From Prevotella jejuni (GTDB taxonomy: Bacteria; Bacteroidota; Bacteroidia; Bacteroidales; Bacteroidaceae), in contig NZ_FZNZ01000010.1 of assembly GCF_900187995.1 (NCBI RefSeq), forward strand, positions 1 to 64,000: DNA of 64,000 nt, in the 5' to 3' direction. Both the position numbers and the translations under genes were made by a program. Shown here in pieces: positions 1-8,522 of this stretch (the stretch's first letter is position 1; each line of letters opens with the position of its first letter). The notes below the pieces were generated by a model. That model worked only from the letters and a program-made list of their open reading frames with translations, did no database searches and had not been told where the DNA came from.

Positions 1-54
1 CCGAGAGATGCAGACAACCTCTCGCTACGCGTCGAGAACGTCTGCATCTCTCGG
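1..54. repeat. Perfect inverted repeat (hairpin) at window edge
   Basis: Bases 1-15 (CCGAGAGATGCAGAC) and 40-54 are perfect reverse complements separated by 24 bases; the loop itself holds CTCG...CGAG. It could be a terminator or part of a repeat array continuing left of the window. No T-run follows directly on the plus strand. Confidence 0.6.
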
Positions 55-1163
55 AGAGGGACACTCTTTTATTGCACTTCGTTTTGGAACTTGCACCGTC
101 AGTCTGCTTGTTAATAAGAGGTACGGAGCGTGAGGGGGTATTGTTAAGCAAAAGAAATGGCGATATAAACGTCTTATAATCAGCTGGTAACGCATTCAGA
201 AGACGTGAGAAAGTCGGGATGTAGGGCTTGATGAACAACATCGTTCAGCCTGTTTATGTGCTCATTCTCACCATCGGTATCAGATAGACAATCGTCTTTT
301 TGAGCCCATAAGATAGTGGCCCCTCCCCCTTCCCCTCCCCCGCAGGGAGGGGCGTAATATGTGAGGTTACCCCTATAGGCCTGCTTGCATACTTTGTAGA
401 GGGTTTTCTCTCACAGAACTCACAGATGTAACAGAACCTTTTGGCGCACAGTTTCGATCTCACAGAAGGCCTCCGGCATACAGAATTCACAGAGCGTTAC
501 AGCCATTGTAAATATGAATAAGGAACAACAAAAAGCCTATATCCACTCTATAGGGGTATCTCGGTGATCACTCCCCTTCCCTTCGGGGGAGGGGACGGGG
601 GAGGGGCCTCTAACTTATAGGGGTATCTCGGTGATCACGCCCCGCCCTTTGGAGGAGGAGACGGGGGAGGGACCAGTTGGGGACGGAGGAGGGGCCTATA
701 CCTTTCCTCTGTGTTCCTCCGTGAGAAGCAGACGTTTTTCTGTTTCATACTAAGAGTTTTATAATTTGTGTAAATACTATAGTTTCATATACATAGAGTA
801 CTAAAAAAAGTAGAGTAACATGCTCATCTGTTACTCTACTCTTTCTTAGTTCATCTGTTACTCTGTCTTTCTAACATCCTTCCAGAGCACATAACTTGTC
901 GACTTGTTACCTCGTCTACTCATCAACGGGGTACTTGTCCTCCTGTTACTCTGTCTTTCTAATACCCTGTCAGAGCACAAAACAGACTCGTCATCCACCC
1001 CCTCCTCATTCCTTCCCTTCGGTCGGCGACCATCGGAATGGAGAGGAGTTGGATGAGAAACTGCGGTAGAGAGATAGGAAACTCTCGGTGTTCACGTCCC
1101 TTCCCGTAGGAGAGGAGTTGAGGGAGAGACCCTTCGGAGGTCTATATTACATGCTCCGTTCTG
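55..1163. repeat. Gene-free repeat region downstream of susD
   Basis: No credible gene. It holds a GC-rich arm (318-378) reading toward GGTTACCCCTA, a CACAGA-rich arm (about 407-500), two opposite GC-rich arms (about 549-607 and 617-673), and a ~250 bp segment (about 715-965) that recurs nearly unchanged at 8215-8470. Short ORFs here are only readings through these repeats. Segment 965-1163 is C/T-rich and otherwise empty. Confidence 0.7.
809..840 (-). terminator. Rho-independent terminator of the susCD transcript
   Basis: A perfect 12 bp stem AGTAGAGTAACA / TGTTACTCTACT with an 8-base loop; on the minus strand it is followed by a run of seven T. It lies about 320 bases beyond the susD stop and is the same hairpin as at 8311-8342. 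Confidence 0.65.
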
Positions 1164-2777
1164 TTACTTTGCATACCCAGGATTCTGCTCCAACTTAGGG
1201 TTGTCAGAGATATTCCATTGTGGTATAGGGAGGTAACGGTTGTAAGTTTGAAACGAGCGGTCCTCAACCTTGCTTGTACCACTTACTACGGCACGCATGG
1301 TTGGGTCGGTAGCTGTGTTGTCGATAGTACCTGTGACGCGGGTTAGTGGACCGTTCAATACTGTCTCAGCAACCATCTTACCGTTGCTTGTCCAGCGCAA
1401 GATGTCAGCACGACGAAGGCCTTCACCAGCGAACTCTGAGCCACGCTCGCGGCGAATTAGCTCACGAAGCTTGTCCTTAGTGTTATACTTAGACTGGTCG
1501 ACAGCTGGCATTCCCACACGTGTGCGCACCTTATCGAGCATTGCATAGACGTTTGCAGAAGGACCGTTCAGCTCGTTCTCGGCCTCAGCCCACGTCAAGA
1601 GCACCTCAGCATAACGGAAGACAATAGGCGAAGCCTCCGTGTCCCATACGTCAGCATACTGTGTCTTAGGGTCTAAGTACTTACGCCATGTGAGCGCAGT
1701 CTTGGATGAGTTGGCCGCATTGGTTGGGTAGTTAGGGTTCTTCTTACCGTTGACATTCTCGTCGAGGGTATTGAAGACGGTGCCATCCCAGTCGCAACCA
1801 GGATAGAGAATAGTCATTGCCATACGTGGATCACGGCCATGGAAAGGATGCGTAGCATCGTATCCAGACCCCGCCTCGTCGATGGTCATACCATTACTCA
1901 TCTCATAGTTATCGACACACTTCTGCGTAGGAACGACAGAAGACCAGCCTCCGTCACCATTGTTATAAAGCTGTCCGATAGTACTCAGAGGGCGTGTACC
2001 GCTCTTATACTGTACTGCAAGGATGATTTCCTTAGAGTCTTTACCAGCCAACTTAAACAAGTTCGTGTAGTCAGGGTCGAGTTCATAGAGACCTAAATCG
2101 ATGATAGCTTGTGCGGCATCCTTGGCCTTCTGATAGTCACCCCAGTAGAGTGCAGCACGCATCTTCATAGCCAGTGCGGCGCCCTTAGCGATACGTCCGC
2201 GTGCAGCAGGGCTCGTGTTGATGTCGGCAATAGCCTCGTCAAGGTCTTTGAAAACCAAGTCCTTCACCTCTTGCTCCGTATTTCTTGGTACGCGAGCCTC
2301 CTGTGCACTGGTGAAGGGCTTGACGATTGGCACACCACCATATAGGAATCCCATACGGAAATAGTTGTAGGCACGGATGGCCTTCACCTGTGCGATGAGG
2401 TCTTTCTTAGCCGCCTCGCTACTGAAAGCACACTTATCAACATTCTCAAGGAAGGTGTTGCATCGTCCAATGATGGTATAGTCGTAGAACGACCAACCCG
2501 GAGAAGAAGGCGAGAGCGAGCCATTACCTATATTAGTAAAGCCCTCCCAAGGGAAGTTATTATACGCAAAGTCAGAGCCAGCGTCCCAATACAACAATGC
2601 TCCACCGTCTTCCCAACCATCGTAACAACCCACGAGGAACTTCTCAGCATCGTCACTTGTCTTCCAAGTAGTTGATGGTGACATAGCGTCCTTAGGTACG
2701 GTAGTGAGGTAGTCATTACAAGATGTGAGTGCAAAAGCAGCCACACCAGCCAATATATATGTTCTTACTGTTTTCAT
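1164..2777 (-). CDS. SusD-like nutrient-binding outer membrane lipoprotein
   Basis: A 537-residue RagB/SusD-family protein, the surface glycan-binding lid of a SusC channel. The signal ends FALTSC with Cys20 as the lipidated residue, followed by NDYL, an acidic start typical of surface-exposed Bacteroidota lipoproteins. Family marks are the helical region with RAYNYFRMGFLYGGVPIV, the segment VFRYAEVLLTWAEAENEL near the C-terminus, and a final stretch with YLPIP and NPGY. I chose ATG at 2777 (MKTVRT) because it starts a clean lipoprotein signal; a longer reading to 2858 would enter the SusC stop region. SusC lies 22 bases upstream on the same strand, so the two form a transporter pair. The nearby GH29 fucosidase suggests a fucosylated substrate, which is inference only. 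Confidence 0.93.
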   Translation of the reverse strand: MKTVRTYILAGVAAFALTSCNDYLTTVPKDAMSPSTTWKTSDDAEKFLVGCYDGWEDGGALLYWDAGSDFAYNNFPWEGFTNIGNGSLSPSSPGWSFYDYTIIGRCNTFLENVDKCAFSSEAAKKDLIAQVKAIRAYNYFRMGFLYGGVPIVKPFTSAQEARVPRNTEQEVKDLVFKDLDEAIADINTSPAARGRIAKGAALAMKMRAALYWGDYQKAKDAAQAIIDLGLYELDPDYTNLFKLAGKDSKEIILAVQYKSGTRPLSTIGQLYNNGDGGWSSVVPTQKCVDNYEMSNGMTIDEAGSGYDATHPFHGRDPRMAMTILYPGCDWDGTVFNTLDENVNGKKNPNYPTNAANSSKTALTWRKYLDPKTQYADVWDTEASPIVFRYAEVLLTWAEAENELNGPSANVYAMLDKVRTRVGMPAVDQSKYNTKDKLRELIRRERGSEFAGEGLRRADILRWTSNGKMVAETVLNGPLTRVTGTIDNTATDPTMRAVVSGTSKVEDRSFQTYNRYLPIPQWNISDNPKLEQNPGYAK

Positions 2778-2799
2778 AATGTATATCGGGTATTTACGG

Positions 2800-5700
2800 T
2801 TAGAATGTGATATTGATACCGATAGAGTGTGAACGGAGCAGCGGATAAGATGATCCACGCTCGCTGGTTACCTCTGGGTCAATATTAAATGGCAATGCAT
2901 CGAAGGTAAGGAGGTTCTCTCCAGCATAGTAGATACGCACCTTCTCGAGTCCAATCGCTTTGAGTGTGCTCTTAGGAAGGGTGTAACCTATCTGCAAGGT
3001 CTTCAATCTCAAGTATGCTGTATTCCACAACCAGAAGGTCGACATAGCACGTGTCATGTCGCTTGGACTGTTTCCTGTCTCGAAGACACGAGGGAGTTTA
3101 GCATTGTGATTGTCGTCTGTCCATGAGTCTTTCCACAGTGTTGATGGGTGGCTGGCATCGCCAGAGAACTCGCCAAGAACCTCACGGTTGTAGATATGAG
3201 ATACTGCTCCAACACCCTGCCAAATCATAGATAAGTCTATATTCTTCCATGTTGCGCCAAGGTTGAAACCGTAGGTAATAGCAGGGATGTCCGTATGCTT
3301 GGTATAAATACGGTCGTTTGAGTCGAGCTTACCATCGCCGTTAGCATCCTCATAGATAAGGTCGCCCGCCATGAACTTACGTCCGAATGGGTTGCCATAC
3401 TTGGCTGTGTAGTCGTCAGCCTCCTGTTGAGAGTTGAAGAACTTACCCGTTGCCTTGTACATATAATAACTCTTGTACTGCTGACCAATAGCTGTACGGC
3501 GGTTGCGGTTATCCTTATCTACAACATATTCGGTTCCCTCACCCAAGTAGAGAATCTTATTCTTGTTGTAAGAGAAGTTCGCACCAACATTGATTGTCCA
3601 ATCCTTGTTCAACTGCTTTGCATAAGCCAATGAGAGCTCAACACCCTGATTGCGCAATGCACCGATATTATCCTTGTAAGCACCGAGGGCAAACTCTGCT
3701 GGAGCAGATACGTCCATGATGATACCAGTAGTCTTGCGGTTGTAGTAATCCAACGAACCTGTCAAACCACCGAAGAGGGTAAAGTCAAGACCAACGCCCC
3801 ATGTGGTTGAACGCTCCCAAGAGATTGTCTCAAGGTGATAGCTACCCTGATAGTAACCCGGAGTGAGCTGACCACCAAATGGATACTTCGCATTGAGGTT
3901 GTAAGTGTTCATCCAAGGATAGTAATCGTTCAGAGCGTCCTGATTACCAAGCTGACCCCATGATGCACGCAGCTTCAAGTTGTTCAACCATGACTTTGAA
4001 CCCTCCATGAATGGTTCCTCAGAGACCCTCCATGCAGCCGAGAAGGATGGGAAGAAGCCCCAACGATGACCATCGGCAAAGCGTGAAGAAGCGTCAGAAC
4101 GGAAGTTAGCCTCAAAGAGGTAACGACCCGCATAGTCGTAGTTCAATCTTCCAAAATATGACACCATCGCCAGCTCACGAGTGTTACCAGCATTCTGTTG
4201 GGTCGATGCGTCACCAGCGTTCATATCGGTCAAGTCGTTGTTAGGGAAGCTCTTTCGATACATCCAGTCAGGTAGATACTTATAGCGTTCAGTATGCCAT
4301 CCAAGCATAGCCTTGATGTTGTGCTTCGCAAAAGACTTGTCATAGTTAAGGAAAGCATCAAAGGTTGTACGATGCCAGTCGTAGTGAGCGATCTCTAACT
4401 TATTAGGGTCAGAAGCCTTGTTAGGGTTATACTGAATGAATTTCTGGAAATAAGAGTAACGCTGTGAAGCGTCAACGTAAGCACCTTGGAGCGTCAGCTT
4501 CAAGTCTTTTAGTATCTGATAGTCAAGCCCAATCATACCTGTAAAGTTGCGATTGTTGCGGTTCACGGTCATACCCGACTCCAACCACGCCATTGGGTTA
4601 CCATCAGAAACAGTGCCGTAAGTGCCATCCTCATACTTATAAACTATCCATGGAGCAATGATATTAAGCTGTCTAATAATCTGATCACTACTTCCTCCGG
4701 CGTAAGCACTACTTGCGTCGCGGTAGTTGTTTTGGATATAAGCGAGGTTGAGATGGGCAGTGATGCGCTTAGATAACACCATGTCGATATTTGCACGACC
4801 ATTAAACTGCTCACGACCAGCATTAGGAAGGATACTGCTCTGCTTTAGATAGCCTGCAGAAGCAAGGTATTTTACAAACTCATTACCGCCAGTGATGTTC
4901 ACACTATGGCGGTTTTGCCATGCTGTCTTGAATGCAAGACCATACCAGTCGGTGTTTGGATAGTTGTAAGGATCCGACCCATCACGGAACTTCTGAATAG
5001 CTTCTTCAGAGAAGCGGGGCGCCTTACCGCTGCGTTCCAATGCCTTATTATAATAGTAAGCGGCATCGGCTGAGTTCATTCTATCCATCAGAGCAGTTGC
5101 ATTCTGAATACCGAAATAACCTGAATAACTAACCTTTGGCGCACCGTTCTGCCCTCGTTTTGTAGTTACCAGTATCACACCATTAGATGCTTTAGAACCA
5201 TAGATGGCTGCTGAAGAAGCATCTTTCAGAACAGAAATACTTGCGATATCCTCCGGATCAAGCGAGTTTAACGTTCCAGCCTCAACACCATCAATCAAGA
5301 TATAAGGTGATGCAGAGTTCAAAGTTCCCACACCACGCACAAGAATAGAGCCATTGTCAAGACCTGGCGCACCGTCGGCTCCAGTCACCGTGATACCTGG
5401 CAATAAGCCCTGCAAGCCTGAAGACACATTAGAGATAGGGCGGTTTTCGAGCGTCTTACCGTCGAGTTGTGCTACAGAACCAGACAGATTGGCCTTCTTC
5501 TGAGTACCATAACCGACAACAACAACCTCGCTCAGCGCGCTGTTCTCGTCCTTCAGTGTAATGTTATAGCTTGTCACGCCACTTCTCACCGTCAGACTCT
5601 GAGTAGCGAAACCAACATAACTAATCTTCAACTCCGTTCCGGGAGCGACAGAGATTGAGAAGCGACCATCCACATCGGTCACTCCTACGGGAGTACCATT

Positions 5701-5928
5701 GGCAAGTACGGATGCACCAATGACTGGTTCGCCATTCACATCTTTAACTACACCATTAATACTCTGCTTTTGCTGCTGAACACTCATACTCGTGTTCGCA
5801 TCCACATTGGCTAATACTGGGGACGGAGCAACGGCCATCAACCCAAGAGCAAAGGAGAAAGCGACGCTACCCGTTACAAAGGGAGGGTGCTTCCTACGGT
5901 TCTTACTAACTTTCATAAAATTAGACAT
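2800..5928 (-). CDS. SusC/RagA family TonB-linked outer membrane protein
   Basis: A 1042-residue SusC-type TonB-dependent transporter. Order of parts: signal peptide (about 1-40), carboxypeptidase-regulatory-like beta domain (about 57-145, with VVKDVNGEPVIGASV), plug domain carrying the hallmarks VVVGYGTQKKANLSGSVA and KDASSAAIYGSKASNG, then a barrel ending in Phe (GINITF). It works with the SusD protein encoded 22 bases downstream to import oligosaccharides across the outer membrane using TonB energy. I chose ATG at 5928 (MSNFMKV) because a good promoter lies at 5957-5987, so the longer reading to 5991 would begin upstream of the transcript. ATG at 5916 is a possible alternative. Length is ordinary for the family. 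Confidence 0.95.
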   Translation of the reverse strand: MSNFMKVSKNRRKHPPFVTGSVAFSFALGLMAVAPSPVLANVDANTSMSVQQQKQSINGVVKDVNGEPVIGASVLANGTPVGVTDVDGRFSISVAPGTELKISYVGFATQSLTVRSGVTSYNITLKDENSALSEVVVVGYGTQKKANLSGSVAQLDGKTLENRPISNVSSGLQGLLPGITVTGADGAPGLDNGSILVRGVGTLNSASPYILIDGVEAGTLNSLDPEDIASISVLKDASSAAIYGSKASNGVILVTTKRGQNGAPKVSYSGYFGIQNATALMDRMNSADAAYYYNKALERSGKAPRFSEEAIQKFRDGSDPYNYPNTDWYGLAFKTAWQNRHSVNITGGNEFVKYLASAGYLKQSSILPNAGREQFNGRANIDMVLSKRITAHLNLAYIQNNYRDASSAYAGGSSDQIIRQLNIIAPWIVYKYEDGTYGTVSDGNPMAWLESGMTVNRNNRNFTGMIGLDYQILKDLKLTLQGAYVDASQRYSYFQKFIQYNPNKASDPNKLEIAHYDWHRTTFDAFLNYDKSFAKHNIKAMLGWHTERYKYLPDWMYRKSFPNNDLTDMNAGDASTQQNAGNTRELAMVSYFGRLNYDYAGRYLFEANFRSDASSRFADGHRWGFFPSFSAAWRVSEEPFMEGSKSWLNNLKLRASWGQLGNQDALNDYYPWMNTYNLNAKYPFGGQLTPGYYQGSYHLETISWERSTTWGVGLDFTLFGGLTGSLDYYNRKTTGIIMDVSAPAEFALGAYKDNIGALRNQGVELSLAYAKQLNKDWTINVGANFSYNKNKILYLGEGTEYVVDKDNRNRRTAIGQQYKSYYMYKATGKFFNSQQEADDYTAKYGNPFGRKFMAGDLIYEDANGDGKLDSNDRIYTKHTDIPAITYGFNLGATWKNIDLSMIWQGVGAVSHIYNREVLGEFSGDASHPSTLWKDSWTDDNHNAKLPRVFETGNSPSDMTRAMSTFWLWNTAYLRLKTLQIGYTLPKSTLKAIGLEKVRIYYAGENLLTFDALPFNIDPEVTSERGSSYPLLRSHSIGINITF

Positions 5929-5956
5929 ATATTCTTCTGATTTAGGTTTTGTGCTA

Positions 5957-5987
5957 CAAATATAGTTGTTTATACAATAATAAACAA
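5957..5987 (-). promoter_or_regulatory. Bacteroidota-type promoter of susC
   Basis: On the minus strand TTG (5985-5987), 20 bases, then TATATTTG (5964-5957), matching the -33/-7 form TTG-N19/20-TAnnTTTG. It predicts a start near 5950 and a short leader, and it fixes the susC start at 5928. Confidence 0.7.
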
Positions 5988-6105
5988 GCATTTAGTTCTT
6001 TTTTTTTGGTTAGAAGTGTTGTTCTCGCACACAAGTAAGAATCTTCCTCCGCCTCCTCTCCGAAAGTATCGTTCATTGGCTTGCTTAGTTCTCTCGCTCT
6101 TCTCC

Positions 6106-6193
6106 TTTCTCATCTTACCCTTTCTCGTCGCCAACCTCTCCTTTCCTTGTCGCCAACCTCTCCCTTTCTTGTCGCTTTCCTCTCCCCATTAAT
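6106..6193. repeat. 22 bp tandem array, TCGCCAACCTCTCC type
   Basis: Four units of exactly 22 bp starting at 6106, 6128, 6150 and 6172. The middle two both begin TCGCCAACCTCTCC and differ only in a few C/T bases; the outer two are more diverged. Pyrimidine-rich. Confidence 0.6.
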
Positions 6194-6376
6194 CGAAGAA
6201 TATCTCCTCTTCATTGTGCTATCTTAGTAATCTCTCCGCCCTTCAAAAGTATTAGTAATTCTGCGAAAAAACCTTACATCTTATCAACCTAAACGTCCTC
6301 ATAATTAGGAATAGGATACCTTCTATAACCGATACTATAACCCTCACAGTGTCAATACGTTATATATAGCGTTTGA

Positions 6377-6486
6377 GAACATGCCTTTCTTGCATGCAGA
6401 ACATGCCCTTCTTGCCCCAAGAAAGGCCTCTTCTCGAATGAAGAAGAGCGTGTTCTTGGAGCTTGAAGGGCGTCTCGCCGAATGGA
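6377..6486. repeat. 22 bp tandem array, GAACATGCCCTTC family, copy 1
   Basis: Five units of exactly 22 bp starting at 6377, 6399, 6421, 6443 and 6465. Units open with GAACATGCC(C/T)TTC or inverted relatives such as GAAGAGCGTGTTC, followed by a variable part of about nine bases. Members of the same family occur at 13004, 21346, 25759 and 31096. Confidence 0.75.
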
Positions 6487-6924
6487 GAGTGGATTGGTCA
6501 CTGAAAACTCTTGACATTTTCTATGAGTAAGTTCAGTGTTCTATCTCGCAAACGCACATTCTATCTCTCACGCTGGTGAGGTTTTTCTCTCACAGAGCGC
6601 ACAGAGTTCACGGAGCTTTTTGGCGCACAGTTTCGAGCCCACAGAACGCCTCCGGCATACAGAGTTCACAGAGCGTTACTGCTAAAGGTGGCTGTAAGGT
6701 TCTGTGTTATTGGTTGACTTAATGTCTCTGTGAAGCTTTATGTGTTCTGTTCATCTGTGTTATTCTGTGAGAAAAAGAACATTGTATGTGTGTGTGGATA
6801 GGTTTTTCTCTCACAGAGCGCACAGAGTTCACGGAGCTTTTTGGCGCACAGTTTCGAGCCCACAGAACGCCTCCGGCATACAGAGTTCACAGAGCGTTAC
6901 TGCTAAAGGTGGCTGTAAGGTTCT

Positions 6925-7454
6925 GTGTTATCGGTTGACTTAATGTCTCTGTGGAATGCTGTGTGTTCTGTTCATCTGTGTTCTTCTGTGAGAAATAGAA
7001 CGCACCCTCTGGATGAGATAATAACCACGAAAGTAGCTGGAGAGTTCCTTCTCTCACAAAGGGTATTTCTTTCTCTCACAGAACTCACAGATTTAACAGA
7101 ACATTTTTGCGCACAGTTTCGAACTCACAGAACGCCTCCGGCATACAGAGTTCACAGAGCGTTACTGCTAAAGGTGGCTGTAAGGTTCTGTGTTATCGGT
7201 TGACTTAATGTCTCTGTGGAATGCTGTGTGTTCTGTTCATCTGTGTTCTTCTGTGAGAAATAGAACGCACCCTCTGGATGAGATAATAACCACGAAAGTC
7301 GCTGGAGAGTTCCTTCTCTCACAAAGGGTATTTCTTTCTCTCACAGAACTCACAGATTTAACAGAACATTTTTGCGCACAGTTTCGAACTCACAGAACGC
7401 CTTCGGCATACAGAACTCACAGAACGTTTCAGCTAACGTTGGCTGTAACGTTCT
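6925..7454. repeat. 265 bp tandem duplication of the CACAGA module
   Basis: Segments 6925-7189 and 7190-7454 are near-identical head to tail. Each contains a CACAGA-rich left arm and a TCTGTG-rich right arm that are imperfect reverse complements, so each unit can fold on itself. The duplication explains two look-alike 92-residue readings. Confidence 0.75.
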
Positions 7455-7643
7455 GTGAAATCGGTTGACTTAATGTCTCTGTGAAATGCTGTGTGTTCTG
7501 TTATTCTGTGTTATTCTGTGAGAAATAGAACGCACCCACTCTATGAGATAATGCCTATGAGATTTGCTGGGGAGTTTTTTCTCTCACAGAGCACACAGAT
7601 CTAACAGAATATTTTGCGCACAGTTTCGAGCCCATAAGATAGT

Positions 7644-7802
7644 GGCCCCTCCCCCAACCCCTCCCCCGCAGGGAGGGGTGTAATATGTGAGGTTACCCCT
7701 ACAAGATTGCCAATAAGAGGTATCACGAAGCCAACATCCACTCTATAGGGGTATCTCGGTGATTACGCCCCTCCCTTTTGGGGAGGGGACGGGGGAGGGG
7801 CC
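7644..7802. repeat. GC-rich ~160 bp palindromic element
   Basis: Left arm 7644-7701 begins GGCCCCTCCCCC and ends GGTTACCCCTA; right arm 7746-7802 begins TAGGGGTATCTCGG and ends GGGGGAGGGGCC. The arms are imperfect reverse complements around a ~44-base centre. The same structure recurs at 7974-8138, 12616-12774, 20803-20961, 26477-26643, 30332-30491 and 30686-30851. Confidence 0.75.
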
Positions 7803-7973
7803 ATCATCTTTCTGAACCCTGTGTGTTCTGTTATTCTGTGTTATTCTGTGAGAAAAAGAACATAGTAGGTGTGTGTGGATAGGTTTTTCTCTCACAGAGC
7901 GCACAGAGTTCACGGAGTTTTTGGTGCACAGTTTCGAGCCCACAGAACGCCTCCGGCATACAGAGAACACAGA

Positions 7974-8138
7974 GGCCTCACCCCCAGCCCCTCTCCGAAT
8001 GGAGAGGGGAGTGGTATGTGAGGTTACCCCTATAGGACTGCTGATAATAGGAGATGGGCTGCTAAACATACAGAGGACACGTAGGGGTATCTCGGTAATC
8101 ACTCCCCTCTCCATTCGGAGAGGGGCTGGGGGTGAGGC
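7974..8138. repeat. GC-rich palindromic element, GGCCTCACC subtype
   Basis: Left arm begins GGCCTCACCCCCAGCCCC and ends GGTTACCCCTAT; right arm begins TAGGGGTATCTCGG and ends GGGGGTGAGGC. Each arm also contains its own small hairpin (CCTCTCC...GGAGAGG). It sits between CACAGA-rich and TCTGTG-rich arms. Confidence 0.7.
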
Positions 8139-8214
8139 TTCTGTTGGCTGTAAGGTTCTGTGTTATCGGTTGACTTAATGTCTCTGTGAACCTTTGTGTG
8201 TTCTGTTATTCTGT

Positions 8215-8470
8215 GTTCCTCCGTGAGAAGCAGACGTTTTTCTGTTTCGTAGTAAGAGTTTTATAACTTGTGTAAATACTATAGTTTCATATACATAGAG
8301 TACTAAAAAAAGTAGAGTAACACGCTCATCTGTTACTCTACTCTTTCTTAGTTCATCTGTTACTCTGTCTTTCTAATACCCTGCCAGAGCACATAACTTG
8401 TCGACTTGTTACCTCGTCTACTCATCAACTGGATACTTGTTCATCTGTTACTCTGTCTTTCTATACCCTG
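8215..8470. repeat. Duplicated operon-end segment, second copy of 715-965
   Basis: This segment matches 715-965 almost base for base, including a terminator hairpin and repeated TCATCTGTTACTCTGTC motifs. Both copies lie just downstream of a minus-strand polysaccharide-utilisation gene, so the duplication includes the transcript end. Confidence 0.7.
8311..8342 (-). terminator. Rho-independent terminator after the fucosidase operon
   Basis: Perfect 12 bp stem AGTAGAGTAACA / TGTTACTCTACT, 8-base loop, then seven T on the minus strand. It lies about 180 bases beyond the stop at 8523. Confidence 0.7.
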
Positions 8471-8522
8471 TCTGAGCACGTATCTTGTCGGCAGGCCACC
8501 CCTGTCCCCCTCTTACTCTGTC

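Larger units (their letters stand above)
5992..8214. repeat. Composite noncoding repeat region between PUL parts
   Basis: No real gene. In order: a 22 bp array (6106-6193), a second one (6377-6486), CACAGA/TCTGTG palindromic modules beginning near 6581 and 6802 (221 bp apart), a 265 bp exact-type tandem duplication (6925-7189 and 7190-7454), then two cassettes in which a GC-rich palindrome (7644-7802; 7974-8138) sits between CACAGA and TCTGTG arms. Readings through the repeats give spurious proteins up to 123 residues. Confidence 0.75.

Noticed and set aside
6925..7468. Two look-alike 92-residue ORFs
   Set aside because: They are readings through the tandemly duplicated CACAGA module; both strands are equally open.
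7743..8178. Overlapping ORFs of 123 and 101 residues on opposite strands
   Set aside because: Products of GC-rich palindrome arms; the same peptide pieces (VITEIPL, TPLSIRRGAGGEAS) appear wherever the arms occur.
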